Part shown: piece by piece, positions 13,030 to 25,339 of the stretch
How the letters are laid out: each line of letters opens with the position of its first letter
How positions within the stretch are numbered: the first letter of the stretch is position 1
NCBI GenBank assembly: GCA_023101885.1
Contig: JALPQD010000920.1
Span: 208,627 to 272,626 of the forward strand
Origin: Typhlomys cinereus
Taxonomy: Eukaryota > Chordata > Mammalia > Rodentia > Platacanthomyidae
DNA: 64,000 nucleotides
Direction of reading: 5' to 3'
Program-made: the position numbers and the translations under genes
Notes under the pieces: generated by a model
Seen by the model: only the letters and a program-made list of their open reading frames with translations
What the model was told of the DNA's origin: nothing
Database searches by the model: none

Positions 13030-13422
13030 TGTCATTGCAGCCTGAACTTTGGGCACATCTATGAAGAACTGATAGTTAAGGCAAGTCCTAAGCAAACCTT
13101 CAAGAGATTGTCTAATTGATGAGGGAAGACTAAGCCCATAGTGTGTGAGACTTGTCCCTAGGCAGGTGGATAAAATGGAAGGAGCTGGTTCGAGAAATCA
13201 GCATTTTTCAGGATACTTATGACAGACTTGAAGTTTGGCAAGAGACATTTGCCCCTTTCTCTGTGGATATGGTGTGGCCAGTTCCCTTGGCTTTGGTATG
13301 GACTCTCCTGCCAAACTGGAATAAGAAGTGTAACTAGACAATCCTATGCTAGAACAAAATCCCTTGTTCCCATAAACCATTTTATCATGAATTTATCAGC
13401 AATATGCAGGCTAACTGCAATA
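13030..13422 (+). mobile_element. LTR-like repeat family B copy inserted in L1
   Basis: Sense orientation: TGTCATTG...'TTTGGGCACATCTATGAAGAAC', 'GGCAGGTGGATAAAATGGAAGGAGC', 'TTGTTCCCATAAACCATTTTATCATG', ending near 'CTAACTGCAATA'. L1 3' sequence lies on both sides (12735-12905 and 13423-13730). Confidence 0.65.
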
Positions 13423-13754
13423 GGAAGTCTGCAAAAACATTAAAAACAGAATTTTCATAAGACCCAGCAAACTTGTTTCTGGCTATATATTGAATAGAAA
13501 CAAAATCAATTTATCTAAAAGGTATCTGTATGCTCATTGTTATTGTAGCACTATTCTCAACAGCCAAAATATGAAAGCAACCAAGGTGCCCATGGCGGAA
13601 GGAGCAGATTTACAAAAATGTGATATCTGCAGAATGTGAATATCATTCAGTCACAAAGAGAATAAAATTTCATAATTTGTAGCAACATGAGTAGAAGTAG
13701 ATGACATTATGTTAAAGTGATCTAAGACAAGGCTGTCAAGACAGTGGGTAAGGA

Positions 13755-13862
13755 AGGGTAACCCGAAGCCCATATAGTAGAAGGAGAGAACTGACTTTGA
13801 TCTCCACACACACCATAGTGCACACATATGCATGTTCTCTTCTTTCTCGCTTAATAAATGAG
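13755..13862 (+). mobile_element. B3-like SINE fragment
   Basis: 'TAGTAGAAGGAGAGAACTGACTTTGATCTCCACACACACC' matches the 3' half of the B3 body, ending in AATAAATGAGC. Confidence 0.6.
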
Positions 13863-15454
13863 CAAAGAAATATGCTTTTAGAAAATCAATTTAAGACAAG
13901 CACAGAGAGACAGATATATAGAGAGTAGAATGGTAATCTCTAGAAGTTAGGAGGGATAAGGAGGTGGGGAAAGAGGGAGGCTGTAGCACAATGGGAGGGC
14001 AATAGTTGACCTCAACGTCTCATGGATTGTGTGAAGACCCAGATGCCAGGGGCTCAAGGGCTCCAACTGCAAAGGAGGACTGTGTGAGGAGAAAAAATCT
14101 GATGACCAAATAGTATACAGTCCACAAATACAGATACTTATTAAGTAAGAAAAAACATGGATAGGAAGCAGAAGGAAAAAGAAAAGGAAAAAGGAAAAAG
14201 AATTAAACCACAGGGTCCTGGATGATAAGGGAAGACGCAAACAGTTGCAGGAATCACCCAGAGAAGCGCTGCGAGGAAGGCCTGTGGCCCAGCACAGAGG
14301 CCTAGTGATGTTCCACAGGGTCTTTCAGACATGCCTGACACATGTTTCCAGTGACTCCACCCTCCCTGGTTTCAGTTTCATCTGTCCAGGTTCCTTTTTG
14401 GGACCCCTGAGTGTCCATGAGCACCCTGGTGTCAGCCAGCGCTTGTCCCTATGGAGCACACTTTTCTAACTTCTGTCTTCACCCAGCTACTACTGGACAA
14501 AATTCAAAGGTGGTGGCAGCCTTTGGACTTGTTTCTTCTTTCCACTAGAGTGGTGCTGGTCACACAAGAATTCAAGGAGGGGCCCCGTTTCACAATGGAA
14601 GGAGGCAGAGCCCCTTTGCCTCTCTTGGCAGGATGAATGGGAAGCAAACCATTTCTCCTACAAGCTTTTTGTTTCTGGCACATGCTTTGCTTGTTGCTTT
14701 TTTCCTCCCACAGGGCTGCAAATTATTTCAAATAAGCAAGACAGTACAGCAAGAGGAATGGCCAGTATGTGGTTCCTAAAACCATTTTGCTGTGGGAACA
14801 TTGCACCTTGTGGAATTCCCAGGCAAGGTGAAGGGCGTGCAGTCTGTACCCAGCATGTTCTGTTCCCAGCTGAAAGTTGGTGGCTTCGTCGTCTGCTCAG
14901 TCTTGCATACGTTAGTAATTAGTGAAAGAGAACTTCAACTCTCTGTCTTGTTTGCCTTGGGCCCTAGATCTGGCAGTACAGTGCTCTTTGGCTGGAGGCT
15001 GCCCTTTGGGTCACACCTGTTGAAGGCAGTCCCTGCATTCACTGCCCTGCATCCCATCCCTCTCTGTCTCACATAGACAGCTTCCCGGGGCATCTGGGAT
15101 TGGCCAGAAGCAGTGTTCACGCCAGTCACCTAGCTGCGTAGGAAAACCGTTTCCTCTTTTGCTATGAATGAGCAGGGTTTGTGCCCCTGAAACTTATGCT
15201 GGAGGTTAATCCATGTTGCAAGGTGTTAATGAGAAGATAGAGTCTTTTTTTTTTGAGAAGATAGATTCTTGACCTGACTATGGAGCTTGGAGATAGGAGA
15301 AGATTAAGATGAAATAAGGTTATTTGGTGGCTTTGGAACATACAAATTCCATATCTCTCACCATGAGATATGTTGACTGCCTTGGGTTTCTGCAAACAAG
15401 ATGAACAACAGGTAAAGTTTCTACACCCCAGAACCATGAGCCAACATATATACC
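13863..15454. other. Unique sequence, no gene recognised
   Basis: No repeat identified except a purine-rich GAAAAAGAAAAGG tract near 14165-14200 and a small GAGAAGATAGA duplication around a T10 run (15232-15270). Confidence 0.45.
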
Positions 15455-15690
15455 TGTTGTATTTATTTTTGAGACACGTTTCATATAGAAACCATTCTGG
15501 CCTCAAGCTTGTTACAAAATTGAAGATGACCATGAAATTCTGGTCCTGCCATCTTTACCTCTTAAGGCCTGAGTAAAATTACAAGCATGCGCCACCACAG
15601 CTGATATATGTAGTGCTAAAAGTCTAACCTAGAACTTTATGTATGTGAGGCTACTAACACTCTACCAATGGAGTGACAGACACTTCTCTA
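15455..15690 (-). mobile_element. Antisense B1/B4-like SINE
   Basis: B1 complement ('GGCCTCAAGCTTGTTAC', 'AAGCATGCGCCACCACAGC') followed by ID complement ('ATGTGAGGCTACTAACACTCTACCAATGGAG'). Confidence 0.75.
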
Positions 15691-16187
15691 TATCTATTTT
15701 TTTTAATAGCTCGCCCAGCTCAGTTTACAGAATTCAGTTTTTAACAACAGAAAACAGAAACTTCTTCCCACTTGGAATGAGAACCATGTTTTGTGTTTCT
15801 ACAACCTGAATGAATTTGCAGTTATAACTTTCCCCCAGTGGTCATTCATGTCTGTGTTTTGTACAATCCAAGAGACTGACAGTCCTCCAGGGAAGCCTGG
15901 CTTAGCTAGTCTTGCCCATTGGACCACACTTCTAAGGAGGATGGGTATCTAGAGTGAGTACATATCCAAAGCATGTTGATGCCTCATTGGTTACTGTGCT
16001 AAAGTGGGACTTTTATTACAGTTATCTAGGTAACTTCCCAGCACAAAGGTCAGATGGGGTTGCTGGAAAACTCAGAAAATGAACTCATAGCATCTAGAGG
16101 GGTGCAGGCTGAGAATCTGAGCAGCTGAAGTGAGCCCCATTTTTGTAAGAATCATGTTTTTTCATGTATAAGGTATACCTTTATTTT

Positions 16188-16443
16188 TTGGGGTGTGTGT
16201 AAGTGCATGTGTGCATTTGTGTGTGTATATATGAGGGTATTTGAGTATGTGTCCCTGTGGAGACCCCAGGGTGACTTCAGGAATCATCCTGGATTGCTAT
16301 TGCTCTTCCTCTTTATTCCTGAATTGCAGGCCACCACCATTTGTCCCCATCATTTTACATGGGATCTGGGAATATGAGATCAGATCCTTTTGCTTTTGAA
16401 ACAAATGCTTTAATCCCAGATGGGGAGCCGTCTCCCCAGCCTG
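16188..16443 (-). mobile_element. Antisense B2-like SINE
   Basis: GT-rich left end, 'GTGTCCCTGTGGAGACCCCAGGGTGACTTCAGGAATCATCC', ending 'GGGGAGCCGTCTCCCCAGCC'. Same older subfamily as 60660. Confidence 0.85.
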
Positions 16444-16904
16444 GTATAGCTTTTTAAAATGAAAATGAAGAGCAAAGACAGTGTATAGGGAGCTATGAGT
16501 CTGTTGAGCTTTCCAGTCGATAGTACATGTTGCATAGGCTTGTAGAAAAAAAAACTCCTTTTACTCATAGCTAGGGAAGCATGCAAGTATTTGTTTCAGA
16601 AACCTGCGACTTCTGCTGAGTATGCAACAGACTGGCAGCTAGGAAACTAAAAGCCATGACCCTGGCAGTTTCTTCTCCTGGCAGTTGATTCAGGTTTTGC
16701 AAACTGCCCTGGCATTGGCTGGTGGTGCTGCCATCAGGACATCCAACTTGGTCTGGCCACCAGATCGGAGTGGGGACATTCTGCACAGTGAGCTGGGGAT
16801 TAACTGGAGCTTGCACACTGGCTCCTCTGTAAACAGACTTCTTTGGAAGCACAGGAGCTGGTAGTTCAGGCCCTGGCACTGGTACTCTTCTTGGGCTCAT
16901 GAGA

Positions 16905-16990
16905 AACCCTGCCCACAGAGGTCCCAAAGCAAGGTGACTGGCTCAAGGACACATAGCTGGGAGATGACGCGCCACCTGGAAAATTCCCAG
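16905..16990 (+). mobile_element. MIR-like fragment
   Basis: 'GTGACTGGCTCAAGGACACATAGCTGGGAGATG' resembles the MIR core 'gacttgcccaaggtcacacagc'. Confidence 0.45.
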
Positions 16991-18811
16991 GCATAGAATT
17001 GTGGTCCTTCCAGAGCTGGTTTGGGAGCTGTTTACAAGGCTCGCTGAATGACTTGCAGGAGTCTTGTATTCAGAATGAACTTCTCATATGTCTGTAGGAG
17101 CCAAGGAGTCCGACGAGAGGGAGGGAACTAATCAGTCAGGAAGGAGCCAGCTCCCTGAAGTTGTCTGGGGAGCCGGCACTGCCCTGAAGTTGTCTGGGGA
17201 GCCGGCACTGCCTGCTCTGTCCTCAGCATCAGGGTCCAGCCCCAGAGCTCCTTGACGATTAAATGGTGTGATCACAGCCTTCTTTTGGCAGGACCTCCTG
17301 TACTGCTGTTATTTTTATCTCTGCGCCTGGTTGTAGTTTACCTTTATTCTTCTAGTTCCCTGTAAACACAGCTTGCACTCTCCTTTTGCTGCTTTCTTTC
17401 TTGGCGTGTAAAACAGGCACCTGACTGCATTGAGGATCTTTTTGACCAGTTCAAGGATGCAGGGCTCCAGGGTGGGAGAAGCTCTTACCAGCTGTGGGCT
17501 GGGGCAACAGAGTACAGGAAAACCCAGTGAGGACCTTTGGCCCCTGAACTCTTTAACATGTATCTCCAGCATGGCCTAGTCCTGCTCAGTGAGCACAAGC
17601 ACCCCCACAACGGATGTGGTGACTGCTGCCTACAGGAGGTGAAAAGGCTGTTATTCCCTGGAGTAGCTGGACTATAGCCAAGGCACTGAGCGCTTTTGTT
17701 TGTTGGAGGTGATGACTTCTCTCCGTGGGTCATTTATGCAGTTGGATAACTGTTAGTCCTTCAGACTAACCTAAAGCAAAAAAGCTCCTCTTCAGCAAAT
17801 CACAATTACTTTGCTGTCTGTCTGATGCCTGCAGATGACTTGAAATGCTTGCTTGTTTGGGACCTCTGCCATGGAAGATGATTAATAATGCTAGGCAAAA
17901 TTGTGTCCATTAGTTCTGATCTAGAAGGACAGAGTAGAAAAGGTGTTGATTGTGGGAAACCCAGTTATAGTTTTTTCTCTCTCCTAAGGGCCCAGAGGCA
18001 AGCATCCTGTAGCATGGCACCTGAGACACATGCATTTGGAACTTGAAGAGGACCCTGGGACATACCTGACCCTTATATATCTAGTAGAGTCATTCTGCCT
18101 CATGCCCCTCACTGGTTCTTCTCGAAGTTCCCATGACTTTCAGATGGGCACATGGAAAAATCCATCTTGTGACCTGGTTCTTACTGGTCCCACTGACATT
18201 TATTCATGTGAACTCATGTGGGCAGGATCTGGGATCCTGTTAGAATATCTGGGATATGTTAGAAATCTCATTCTCTTCTTACAGTCAGTCAGTGGGCAAT
18301 ATTTCCATGCTGAAAGGGATGACTTCACCTGTCCTTCCCTATCCCCATGCATCTGCTGGAGATCATAGTGTCTCTAATAGGGCCAGGGAAAGGGGCAAGA
18401 CTGAAGCTATGCTGCAGCACTTAGCCCTGTCCTTGAGGACACTAGCACAGGCAGCCAGCTGGCAATGCTCCTTTGTGGTTCTTCAAAGCTTTTCTCCTTG
18501 TGATACCTGGGAGCAATGGTGGTTTCCATGTTATGAAATGAGCAGAAGAGAACTTGTACTTACTCCCCATGGGCATTCAGACTCACAGACTCATTATCTG
18601 CAAGTGTGGAAACTCTTAATATAACCAGGGAACTGTGTAATGTGAGGTAAGGAGAGTTAGAGAGGTTCATGCTCTTGGGGAATTGGATGCCCACGGGTAG
18701 CTGTGGTCCAGTAGGGGAACGGGGCTCCAGGAATGCTGTAGATCAGCATATGAGCTTCCTGTGGCTGAATGTAGATGCTGTTGTGGAAAGTAATCATGTG
18801 GCCATTTCTTG
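16991..18811. other. Unique sequence with 29-bp duplication
   Basis: GC-moderate unique DNA. The 29-bp tandem duplication is the only structured element seen. Confidence 0.45.
17153..17210 (+). repeat. Perfect 29-bp tandem duplication
   Basis: 17153-17181 and 17182-17210 are identical (CCCTGAAGTTGTCTGGGGAG...). No repeat-element match; otherwise unique sequence. Confidence 0.95.
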
Positions 18812-18816
18812 GTGGC

Positions 18817-19244
18817 TGTTGCAGTTTACCTGCATGGTTACTGATAAAAATCACCATCTAACAGTTTAAAGGAACAAGGCTTAAGAGAACAATCTCTTAT
18901 GATTGTATTGTTACAATTCTCAGTCCAGCTTGGCAGGAGAACTCACACTACATCAGGGCCAAGGGAACTGGCCATACCATGTCTATATAGCATCTGAGAG
19001 AAGGATGACCTTACTTGCCAGACCAGCATGTCTGACCAAGTGTGCACAAGGGTGCCAACTTTCTCAATCAGTTTCTGTATTTTATTCCAGGACCTAGTCC
19101 CACCCGCTATAGGCTGGGCCTTCCCCATCAGCTAGATAATCTCTTGCAGGTTTGCCCTGGACTTAACTCAACCACTAATTCTCTACAAATGTGCAGAGTT
19201 CAAATCCTCAACTGTCAAATTGACACCTGTGCCTAACTATGACA
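18817..19244 (-). mobile_element. TG...CA ~425-bp LTR-like repeat family B, copy with 5-bp duplication
   Basis: Plus-strand ends are TGTTGCAGTTT and CTATGACA, flanked by GTGGC on both sides (18812-18816, 19245-19249). The body shares 'AGTCCAGCTTGGCAGGAGA', 'CAGACCAGCATGTCTGACC' and 'CTCAACTGTCAAATTGACACC' with the other copies. A minus-strand AATAAA-type signal near the minus-strand 3' end sets the orientation. TG...CA ends and a 5-bp duplication fit an ERVL/MaLR-type LTR. Confidence 0.7.
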
Positions 19245-19387
19245 GTGGCTATAGACTCTAGATTTGGGAGTGTGGAGGCAGGCATAGCCCACAGGTGCTT
19301 AACTTACCTTCATTTTAGCTGGGAGGGTCAAGTGGCCACCATAGCCACACAGGTAAAGGCAAGGTGATTCAGGCAGTATGGAAACTG

Positions 19388-19411
19388 TGTGTGTGTGTGT
19401 GTGTGTGTGTC
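19388..19411 (+). repeat. (GT)n microsatellite
   Basis: About 11 uninterrupted GT units outside an obvious SINE. Confidence 0.95.
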
Positions 19412-21079
19412 CCACTTTTGTTGGCTTCATGATTCCCAAGGTGCTGTGGTCCTACATGGTGGGTAGAAGTCGAGTAACAGTGATTTCTCCTCCTCTGTGT
19501 TTCCCACAGTCTCAGAGAGCAATGAGGCAATAAATCAACCTTTCCTTAAGTGGTCTATGATGCAGTTGTACTTTAGCTTAATACAAAACCCAACCCTTTT
19601 GTGTGATCCTCTCTACTGGGTCACTGTGCCTTCCTGTCAACTTGTACCCTGACCCCTGATATCTTTGGCTGCACCCGTGCCAGCCTTCAGCAAAACTGTG
19701 AGTGATGTGGTGAATATGCAGCCTACTGACGTCACACTAGGGAACTACTCAGTGCCCTAGGGACAGAAATGTTGCCTGCTCCTTGACTTCCTCTGTAGCT
19801 CAGTATCAAATGGCTTAGTTCTGAAGACATGTTTCTCTTTATGCAAACAAGTCATATCCTAGTGAAAAGAACCTAAGTGAGGAGATTAAGGCAAATTGTT
19901 GGGTTTTTCTGGTGACTTCCTCCTGGTCCATGGACAACTCTAAGGAAGCCCAGAGTCACTTGAGCAAGGAAAGGTTGAACTAGTATCCATAGAAAGACAG
20001 ATCTGAGCATCCCATTAGGCCGGCTATAAGCACAAGGACCCTGGGGCCCCAGACAGGATTCCATGCCCAGCTGATGGCATTTTATGTCCTAGGTGTCACT
20101 GATGTGAGCCTGCATACATGTCCCATAGATACTGTGCTTGACAGATGTTCACTGTCCCCACCCTAATACTCACAGAGAGAACTATCATTGTGCTCTGAGT
20201 CCCAGGTGTAGGGACAGTTGTATACTGCCTTCTCATAATCTGTATAGCCAGTGGTAGTGCACCCCTCTGTGGTTGGGCCCCAGCTCCTGGGCAGTCTTCC
20301 AAGATGACGAGGTCTGGCAGATGCTGGACTAGGCCCCGGAAAACTTGGCTGTCTGCCAGTTTCTGGTTGGTCCTGTCCTGCTGCATACAACTCCTCATGG
20401 ATGCTCTCCTCTCATGTCATGTGGCTTGTTCCAGGGCAAGACCAAGCTGGACTCTGCCTCTTCCCAACTCTTCATTGGTCTGGCTAGGTGCCCTCTGCCC
20501 CATTTGGCATTCTGCAGGTGTTGGCTGAAAACCTGCTCTGCTCAATTGGCCTCAGGCAGCTTTGAACAGAGTTGGGGGTGGAGATAGAAGGAAACCCCTG
20601 AATGTGGCTCAGAGAGATTAGTGGAATCAGGCTCGGGCCACTCCTTCTTTCCCAGCCCCCTCCACCTCTTTCAGGCACACTTCCTTGAAATGCCAGTCGG
20701 GGCCTTCTGCTCTTTCCAGAGAACCTACCTAATGGGAAAGCATTCACCCAGATTCTACTGCCTTTGGGGTCATCTTAGGCCTCCAGGGAACCTCTCTACT
20801 AGATGGCATTTCCTTTGAAAGTCAGGTGAGGGCTCAGACTCCAGTGGTCACCGTTGTGATTTAGGCCAACACAACCAGTTTCTTTCTGGAGAACTCAGAA
20901 ATCTGCCAAAAATAAGAGAGGCATTATTGAGAGCTTTTGGACTCTGATGGAGATGCTCCTGGAGCACCATCTCACAGTTGGTAACTGCGACCAGGAGAGC
21001 AGAGGAGGCCACGTTCACAGCCAGCTGCCAGAGTGATTGTTAATGTTGCTGAGGGACAGCTGCTTTCAGAATGGCCAGA
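19412..21079. other. Unique sequence, no gene recognised
   Basis: Relatively GC-rich (20050-20830) and free of recognisable repeats. Frames of 75-100 codons occur on both strands without family resemblance. Confidence 0.45.
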
Positions 21080-21180
21080 GGCTTTGGGCAGCCAAGGATC
21101 TACCTAGCAGAGCACTTGGTTAGCATGCAAGGAGCTTTGGGTTTGATCCATAGTGGCACAAAAAACCTAAAAAAATCCAT
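21080..21180 (+). mobile_element. ID-family SINE, diverged
   Basis: 'CTACCTAGCAGAGCACTTGGTTAGCATGCAAGG...TTTGATCCATAGTGGCACAAAAAACC' matches the 3' two-thirds of ID with an A-rich end. Confidence 0.7.
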
Positions 21181-21299
21181 GCTGCTCTGACCACCACAGG
21201 GATAAAAAACTTCTCTTTAACCAGGACAGAGTGTAGAAAGGAGTATCTCAAGTACTGACCTATGCCAAGGATGAGCTTTCCACATAAATGTAAACATTC

Positions 21300-21515
21300 T
21301 GTGCTGGAGAGGTGGCTCAGTTGGTAAAGTTCTTGTCTAACATACGCAAAGCCACAAGTTCGATTCCTAACATAGCATAAATCAGGTGTGTGTGATAGGA
21401 GTTGGAAGCAGGAGTTCAGGTCATCTTCAGCAACATAGTTAATTTGAGGCTAGCCCAGGATACAGAAGCCCCTATCTCAAAGACAAACAAACAAAACCCC
21501 CAACAAAATAATAGC
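21300..21515 (+). mobile_element. B4-like SINE (ID plus B1 parts)
   Basis: Begins GTGCTGGAGAGGTGGCTCAG with B-box-like 'CACAAGTTCGATTCC'. It continues with B1-like 'TTTGAGGCTAGCCCAGG' and 'CCCTATCTCAAAGACAAACAAAC', ending A-rich. Confidence 0.75.
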
Positions 21516-22141
21516 AAAAATCTTAAGCAATCTGTTACAAGGTGAGATGACTAAGGAAAACCTGTGGGGGGAGGGTTTACCATCCCTGTGAAAGACAAAT
21601 CATTAAGCCCGTAATACATAAGCAGCTTGCAAAAATGAATCAAACCTAGAAACAAATGTGACAGAGATAATGGAAATGGAAGCAGAGGTCAAGGTTACAC
21701 CAAAAGCAGCTCAGGCTCACAGGAATCAGGATAGATGTGAAGATGGAAGTCACTGAGAGGTGTGTTTCTACTTTTGGGAAGGGCCAGGCATGAGTAAATA
21801 ACAGACAGTTATTAGGAAAGAGACAGGTCTGCAAGTCCTGCTCTGGACAAGCATCCAGAAAATAAGTTACAAAGACAGAGAGTCCTAAGGGTACTGCGAT
21901 GGGCGAGGTAGAGGAATGCAGGTGAAAACAGGGAGCTCTATGCATCCCTGCCTGCTGCGCAAGGCCACACCATATTGCCTGGTATACAGGAATTGTGTTT
22001 CCTAAGAGCATCTGGCTTTTGTAAGACAAGACAAAACTAAAAAATTCAGCCAGTCCCAAGTGACTGATCTTGAGTGGCTGCCCCTTTCTCCTAGTACTTC
22101 TGTGCTTGGTCCTCTTTCTGTTCTGTATCTACTATACCTTC

Positions 22142-22564
22142 TGTAGCAGGTTGCCTGCATGTTGCTGATAAATGACCATCTAACAACTTAAGGGAACAAG
22201 GGGTTTATTTCCTTACGACAGTCTGATTACAGTTCACAGTCCAGCTTGAAGGGAGAGCACGCACCAACACTAGGGTTGAGGGAACTGGCCACATCATCAC
22301 CACCTAACAGCTGAGAGAGGGACGATCCTTACTTGCCAGATAAGCATTTCTGGCCAAGTGGACAGAAGGATGCCAACTCTATCAACCAGCTCTCTGTGAT
22401 TTATTCAGGGCCTAATCCCACCCACCATGGGCTGAGTCTTCCCCAGCAGCTAGACAATCTCCTTCAGGTTTGCTCTGGGCTTAACTCAACCATCAACTCT
22501 CTACAACTGTGCCCAGAGCTCAAACCCTCAACAGTCAAGTTGACACCTGTGCCTAACCATGACA
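22142..22564 (-). mobile_element. LTR-like repeat family B, full copy with 5-bp duplication
   Basis: Ends TGTAGCAGGTT and CCATGACA, flanked by CCTTC on both sides (22137-22141, 22565-22569). Alignable over its whole length with the copies at 18817, 40123 and 41396. Confidence 0.7.
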
Positions 22565-22659
22565 CCTTCACCACCCATTAGTGAGCACGCCCACCATTTA
22601 GTGAGCACAGGAGACTTTCCTCTATGAAAACTTTGCTGGACAGCTAAATTTTCTGTTTT

Positions 22660-22862
22660 AAATTTTTTCTTTCTTTACAGGCAAAGTCTAGAACTAATTA
22701 TGCAGCAGAGGATGACCTTGAACTCTTCATTTTCTTTCCTCCAGCATTGGGATTGCAGCATGTACTATCAGGCCTGGTTTCCATGGTGTTAGGGATAAAA
22801 CCCAGGGCGTCAAGCGTGCAAAGCTGCAAGTAAGCATTCTATAACCTGAGCCACATTCCTTC
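22660..22862 (-). mobile_element. Antisense B1/B4-like SINE
   Basis: 'GATGACCTTGAACTCTTCATTTTC...CCAGCATTGGGATTGCAGCATGTAC' then 'GTTAGGGATAAAACCCAGGGC...AAGCATTCTATAACCTGAGCCAC': B1 complement fused to ID complement. Confidence 0.8.
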
Positions 22863-23782
22863 CTTGGTCCTAATTTCTTATAAAACAACCATGCTGTCAG
22901 TTTGGAAGCCCCCGTCATGTTTAAGATTGGGTTATAGACAGCTAAACTTTGTATTTGTTTTTTGTAGCAAAACTGGTTCATATCAGTGCCTTGGAAACAG
23001 TGTCAGTTCCTCCTTGGTGAAGGTGAATGTGAAGTTTTCCTTGGAGCTGGAAAGTGCTGTGTTGCAGACAGCTTGGGAAGGTGGAGAGCAGGGGCACAAG
23101 GATTCACTGAGCTAAGTTAAGCAGGGAAGGTCCTTGCTGGAATGAGTAGGGAGCAGGAGAGTTCTTTTCTTGGAAGGAATGCCAGTAATGCAGGCTGTTC
23201 AGGAGATGGAAATAGAAGACTTTGTTGAGGAAGGGGTCACATGTTTCTTGGTGACTTACTTCCCATATATGTAACCATCTTGGAAGGATCTTCATTACTT
23301 CTTATTCTTTGTATGCTTTGGTGCAGAATAGAGTCATGTGTGAACCTGAAGTTCTAACAAGCTGCTCCTGTGCCCAATATATCTAAATGGCTTAACTTGT
23401 GCCCTGAATTACTGCCAGTCTCCTTTAGGAAGAAGCAAGGTCGGCCACACAGAAGATTTTAAACCAAATAGAAAATGTAGCTTCCAAGAGCATTCCATGG
23501 AAAGGTCCTTGACCAGTGTACCTGATCATGGATGTGCTCTGACTGTGGTCCACAGAGATCCGCTGCTCACCTGAAAGGCGAGTTATCCAGTGACCTGCAA
23601 AGCAAGAATGGGATGCAGAGCCAAGAGTCACATACTCAATCATGCTCTGAAGCTTTCCAGGAAGTGACCTCCTCCACACAGGAGTTGTTGTAGGAAGGAT
23701 CACATCCCCGAGCCTCAACAAGAATGGAGTTCTGATGTTCTTGTGAGCTTTTATGATTTTCCTGGTTGGCTTCTCCACTTGT

Positions 23783-23815
23783 TTTGTGTGTGTGTGTGTG
23801 TATGTGTGTGTCTCT
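23783..23815 (+). repeat. (GT)n microsatellite
   Basis: GTGTGTGTGTGTGTATGTGTGTGTCTCTC: short impure GT array. Confidence 0.95.
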
Positions 23816-24029
23816 CTAAGTCACAGCCATGCCAAGCAAGGTACATGGAATAAAACAGGCTCCCCAGGGCATTATGGGTGTTATTGCAGTCCTTTAATGC
23901 TATTCCCATTGTCCATACACCAGATAAAGAAGAATCACACAGTACCAGCCTTAGAAAAGGAGCTGGGTTTTTTCCAGGCATGGCTAAGCGCCTTCTGCCA
24001 GTATTTTCTTTTCCCTAGGAGAAATAAGT

Positions 24030-24215
24030 AGAGGCTTAGGGAGATGGCTCAATAATTAAGTACTTGTTATGCAAGCAAAAGGACCTGAGTTTGGATCCCT
24101 AGCTCATACATAAAAGTATGAGACAGGAAGATTTCCTGGGATTCTCGGGCTAGTCGGACTATCTGATTCAGAGACTCTGGGTTCAGTGAGAGATCTTCTC
24201 TCAAATTAAGAAGTG
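24030..24215 (+). mobile_element. B4/RSINE-like SINE
   Basis: Head AGGCTTAGGGAGATGGCTCA with 'AAAGGACCTGAGTTTGGATCCC'. The middle is 'GGGTTCAGTGAGAGATCTTCTCTC'. Truncated or diverged at the 3' end. Confidence 0.75.
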
Positions 24216-25339
24216 GAGGATGCCATACCTGAGTTGGTACTGCCCATAGTTTGAGTGCAGAAATGCACAGTGTTGTAATGATGCCTCTGTAGGGCAGTCC
24301 TGGGATTCCCAAACTGACTGACAGAGCTGTGTGGGCCTTCCTAGCAGCTCATAGAAAAGTTTTTTAAATTTATTTGTTTTACGAGAAAGCAGAATGCTAT
24401 TTGCTGAAAGTCTTGCAATAGGGACTATAGACTGTGCTGATGCCACACTTTGTTTAAACGTCTGTGTAAACATTCAAATCCAGGGGCTAGGGTACCCCTC
24501 TTATCAGTGATTACAGGGAAAGCAAGAGTGAGATATAAAACTTTCCAAAAGTCTGGGGACAAGCAGAGATTTTATCTTTCTTGTGATCTACCTGCAGGAG
24601 GAGACTCAGGGTACCCTTGAGGTGGCTGCTAGGAGAAGGAAGGGAGTTTCTGCCAAGGAGCCAGGGTGTGGGGGGAGGGGAGCCTCAGCTGCTCTTCCAG
24701 GGAAGACCTGGCAGACCCTGATGAAGTTCTTAGGGAGGTTATTTTTTTTGGGGGGGAGGCTGTCTAGAAGGGACCTCCCAGCATGTATCAACAGAGGGGG
24801 CTCTCAGGAGGGAAAGGCACAGGCAGTGGTTCCAGCAGTGGCAGCTTCCAGCCTTCCAGGCACATGCAGAAACTGCTGTTCTGAGAATGCCAGTTTTACT
24901 TATTTGGGTGCATTTATGATCCAGAAAAGTCAGACAAACCATTTGCATTGGGGTTCTGTTGCCAAGTCCCTGAAAAAAGCTCCTGGATGATGAAGCGGTA
25001 CATTGAGGACTATTCCCAATGAACCCTAAGGGAGGTCAGAACCATAGTGGAGGCCTCCATAGGCCTATCCCTGCCTCTTAGCTGAGACCTCAGGACTTCA
25101 TGGTCTTCATGACTTGCAAGACTGGAATCCCAGAGAACCCATCTGATCTGAGAGTGATGGTGCAGGGAAAGGCTACCAGGAGTGGCCACTTTACATCCCC
25201 ACTGTCCATCTGTCTCCTGGAGGCCTTGGAGAGGGGCAGTTAGAGCTTCTACCTGCCCCTAGGTAAAGGATGGCTTAGAAGGGAGTCTCTCCAGAATGGA
25301 GCTGCGTATGGAGCAGGCTGAGAGACCCTTTGGAGTGAC

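Larger units (their letters stand above)
12735..13730 (+). mobile_element. L1 3'-end fragment split by a family B element
   Basis: 12735-12905 ('GAAAAGACACTTCTCCAATGAAGAAATACAGATG', 'AATTATCAGAGATGCAAATCAAAAC') and 13423-13730 ('TAGCACTATTCTCAACAGCC', 'AAGCAACCAAGGTGCCCATGG') are consecutive parts of the L1 ORF2 3' end. The GATA-rich stretch and the family B copy (13030-13422) lie between them. Confidence 0.8.
22866..25339. other. Mostly unique sequence
   Basis: Contains the SINE at 24030 and the GT array at 23783. The purine-rich 24590-24790 segment gives a 135-codon frame without a known domain. Confidence 0.45.

Noticed and set aside
16571..16927. 118-codon minus-strand frame with Pro-rich sequence
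   Set aside because: No family resemblance, no supporting splice or promoter signals, and it runs into MIR-like sequence.
24583..24990. 135-codon plus-strand frame
   Set aside because: Purine-rich composition explains the length; no domain seen.
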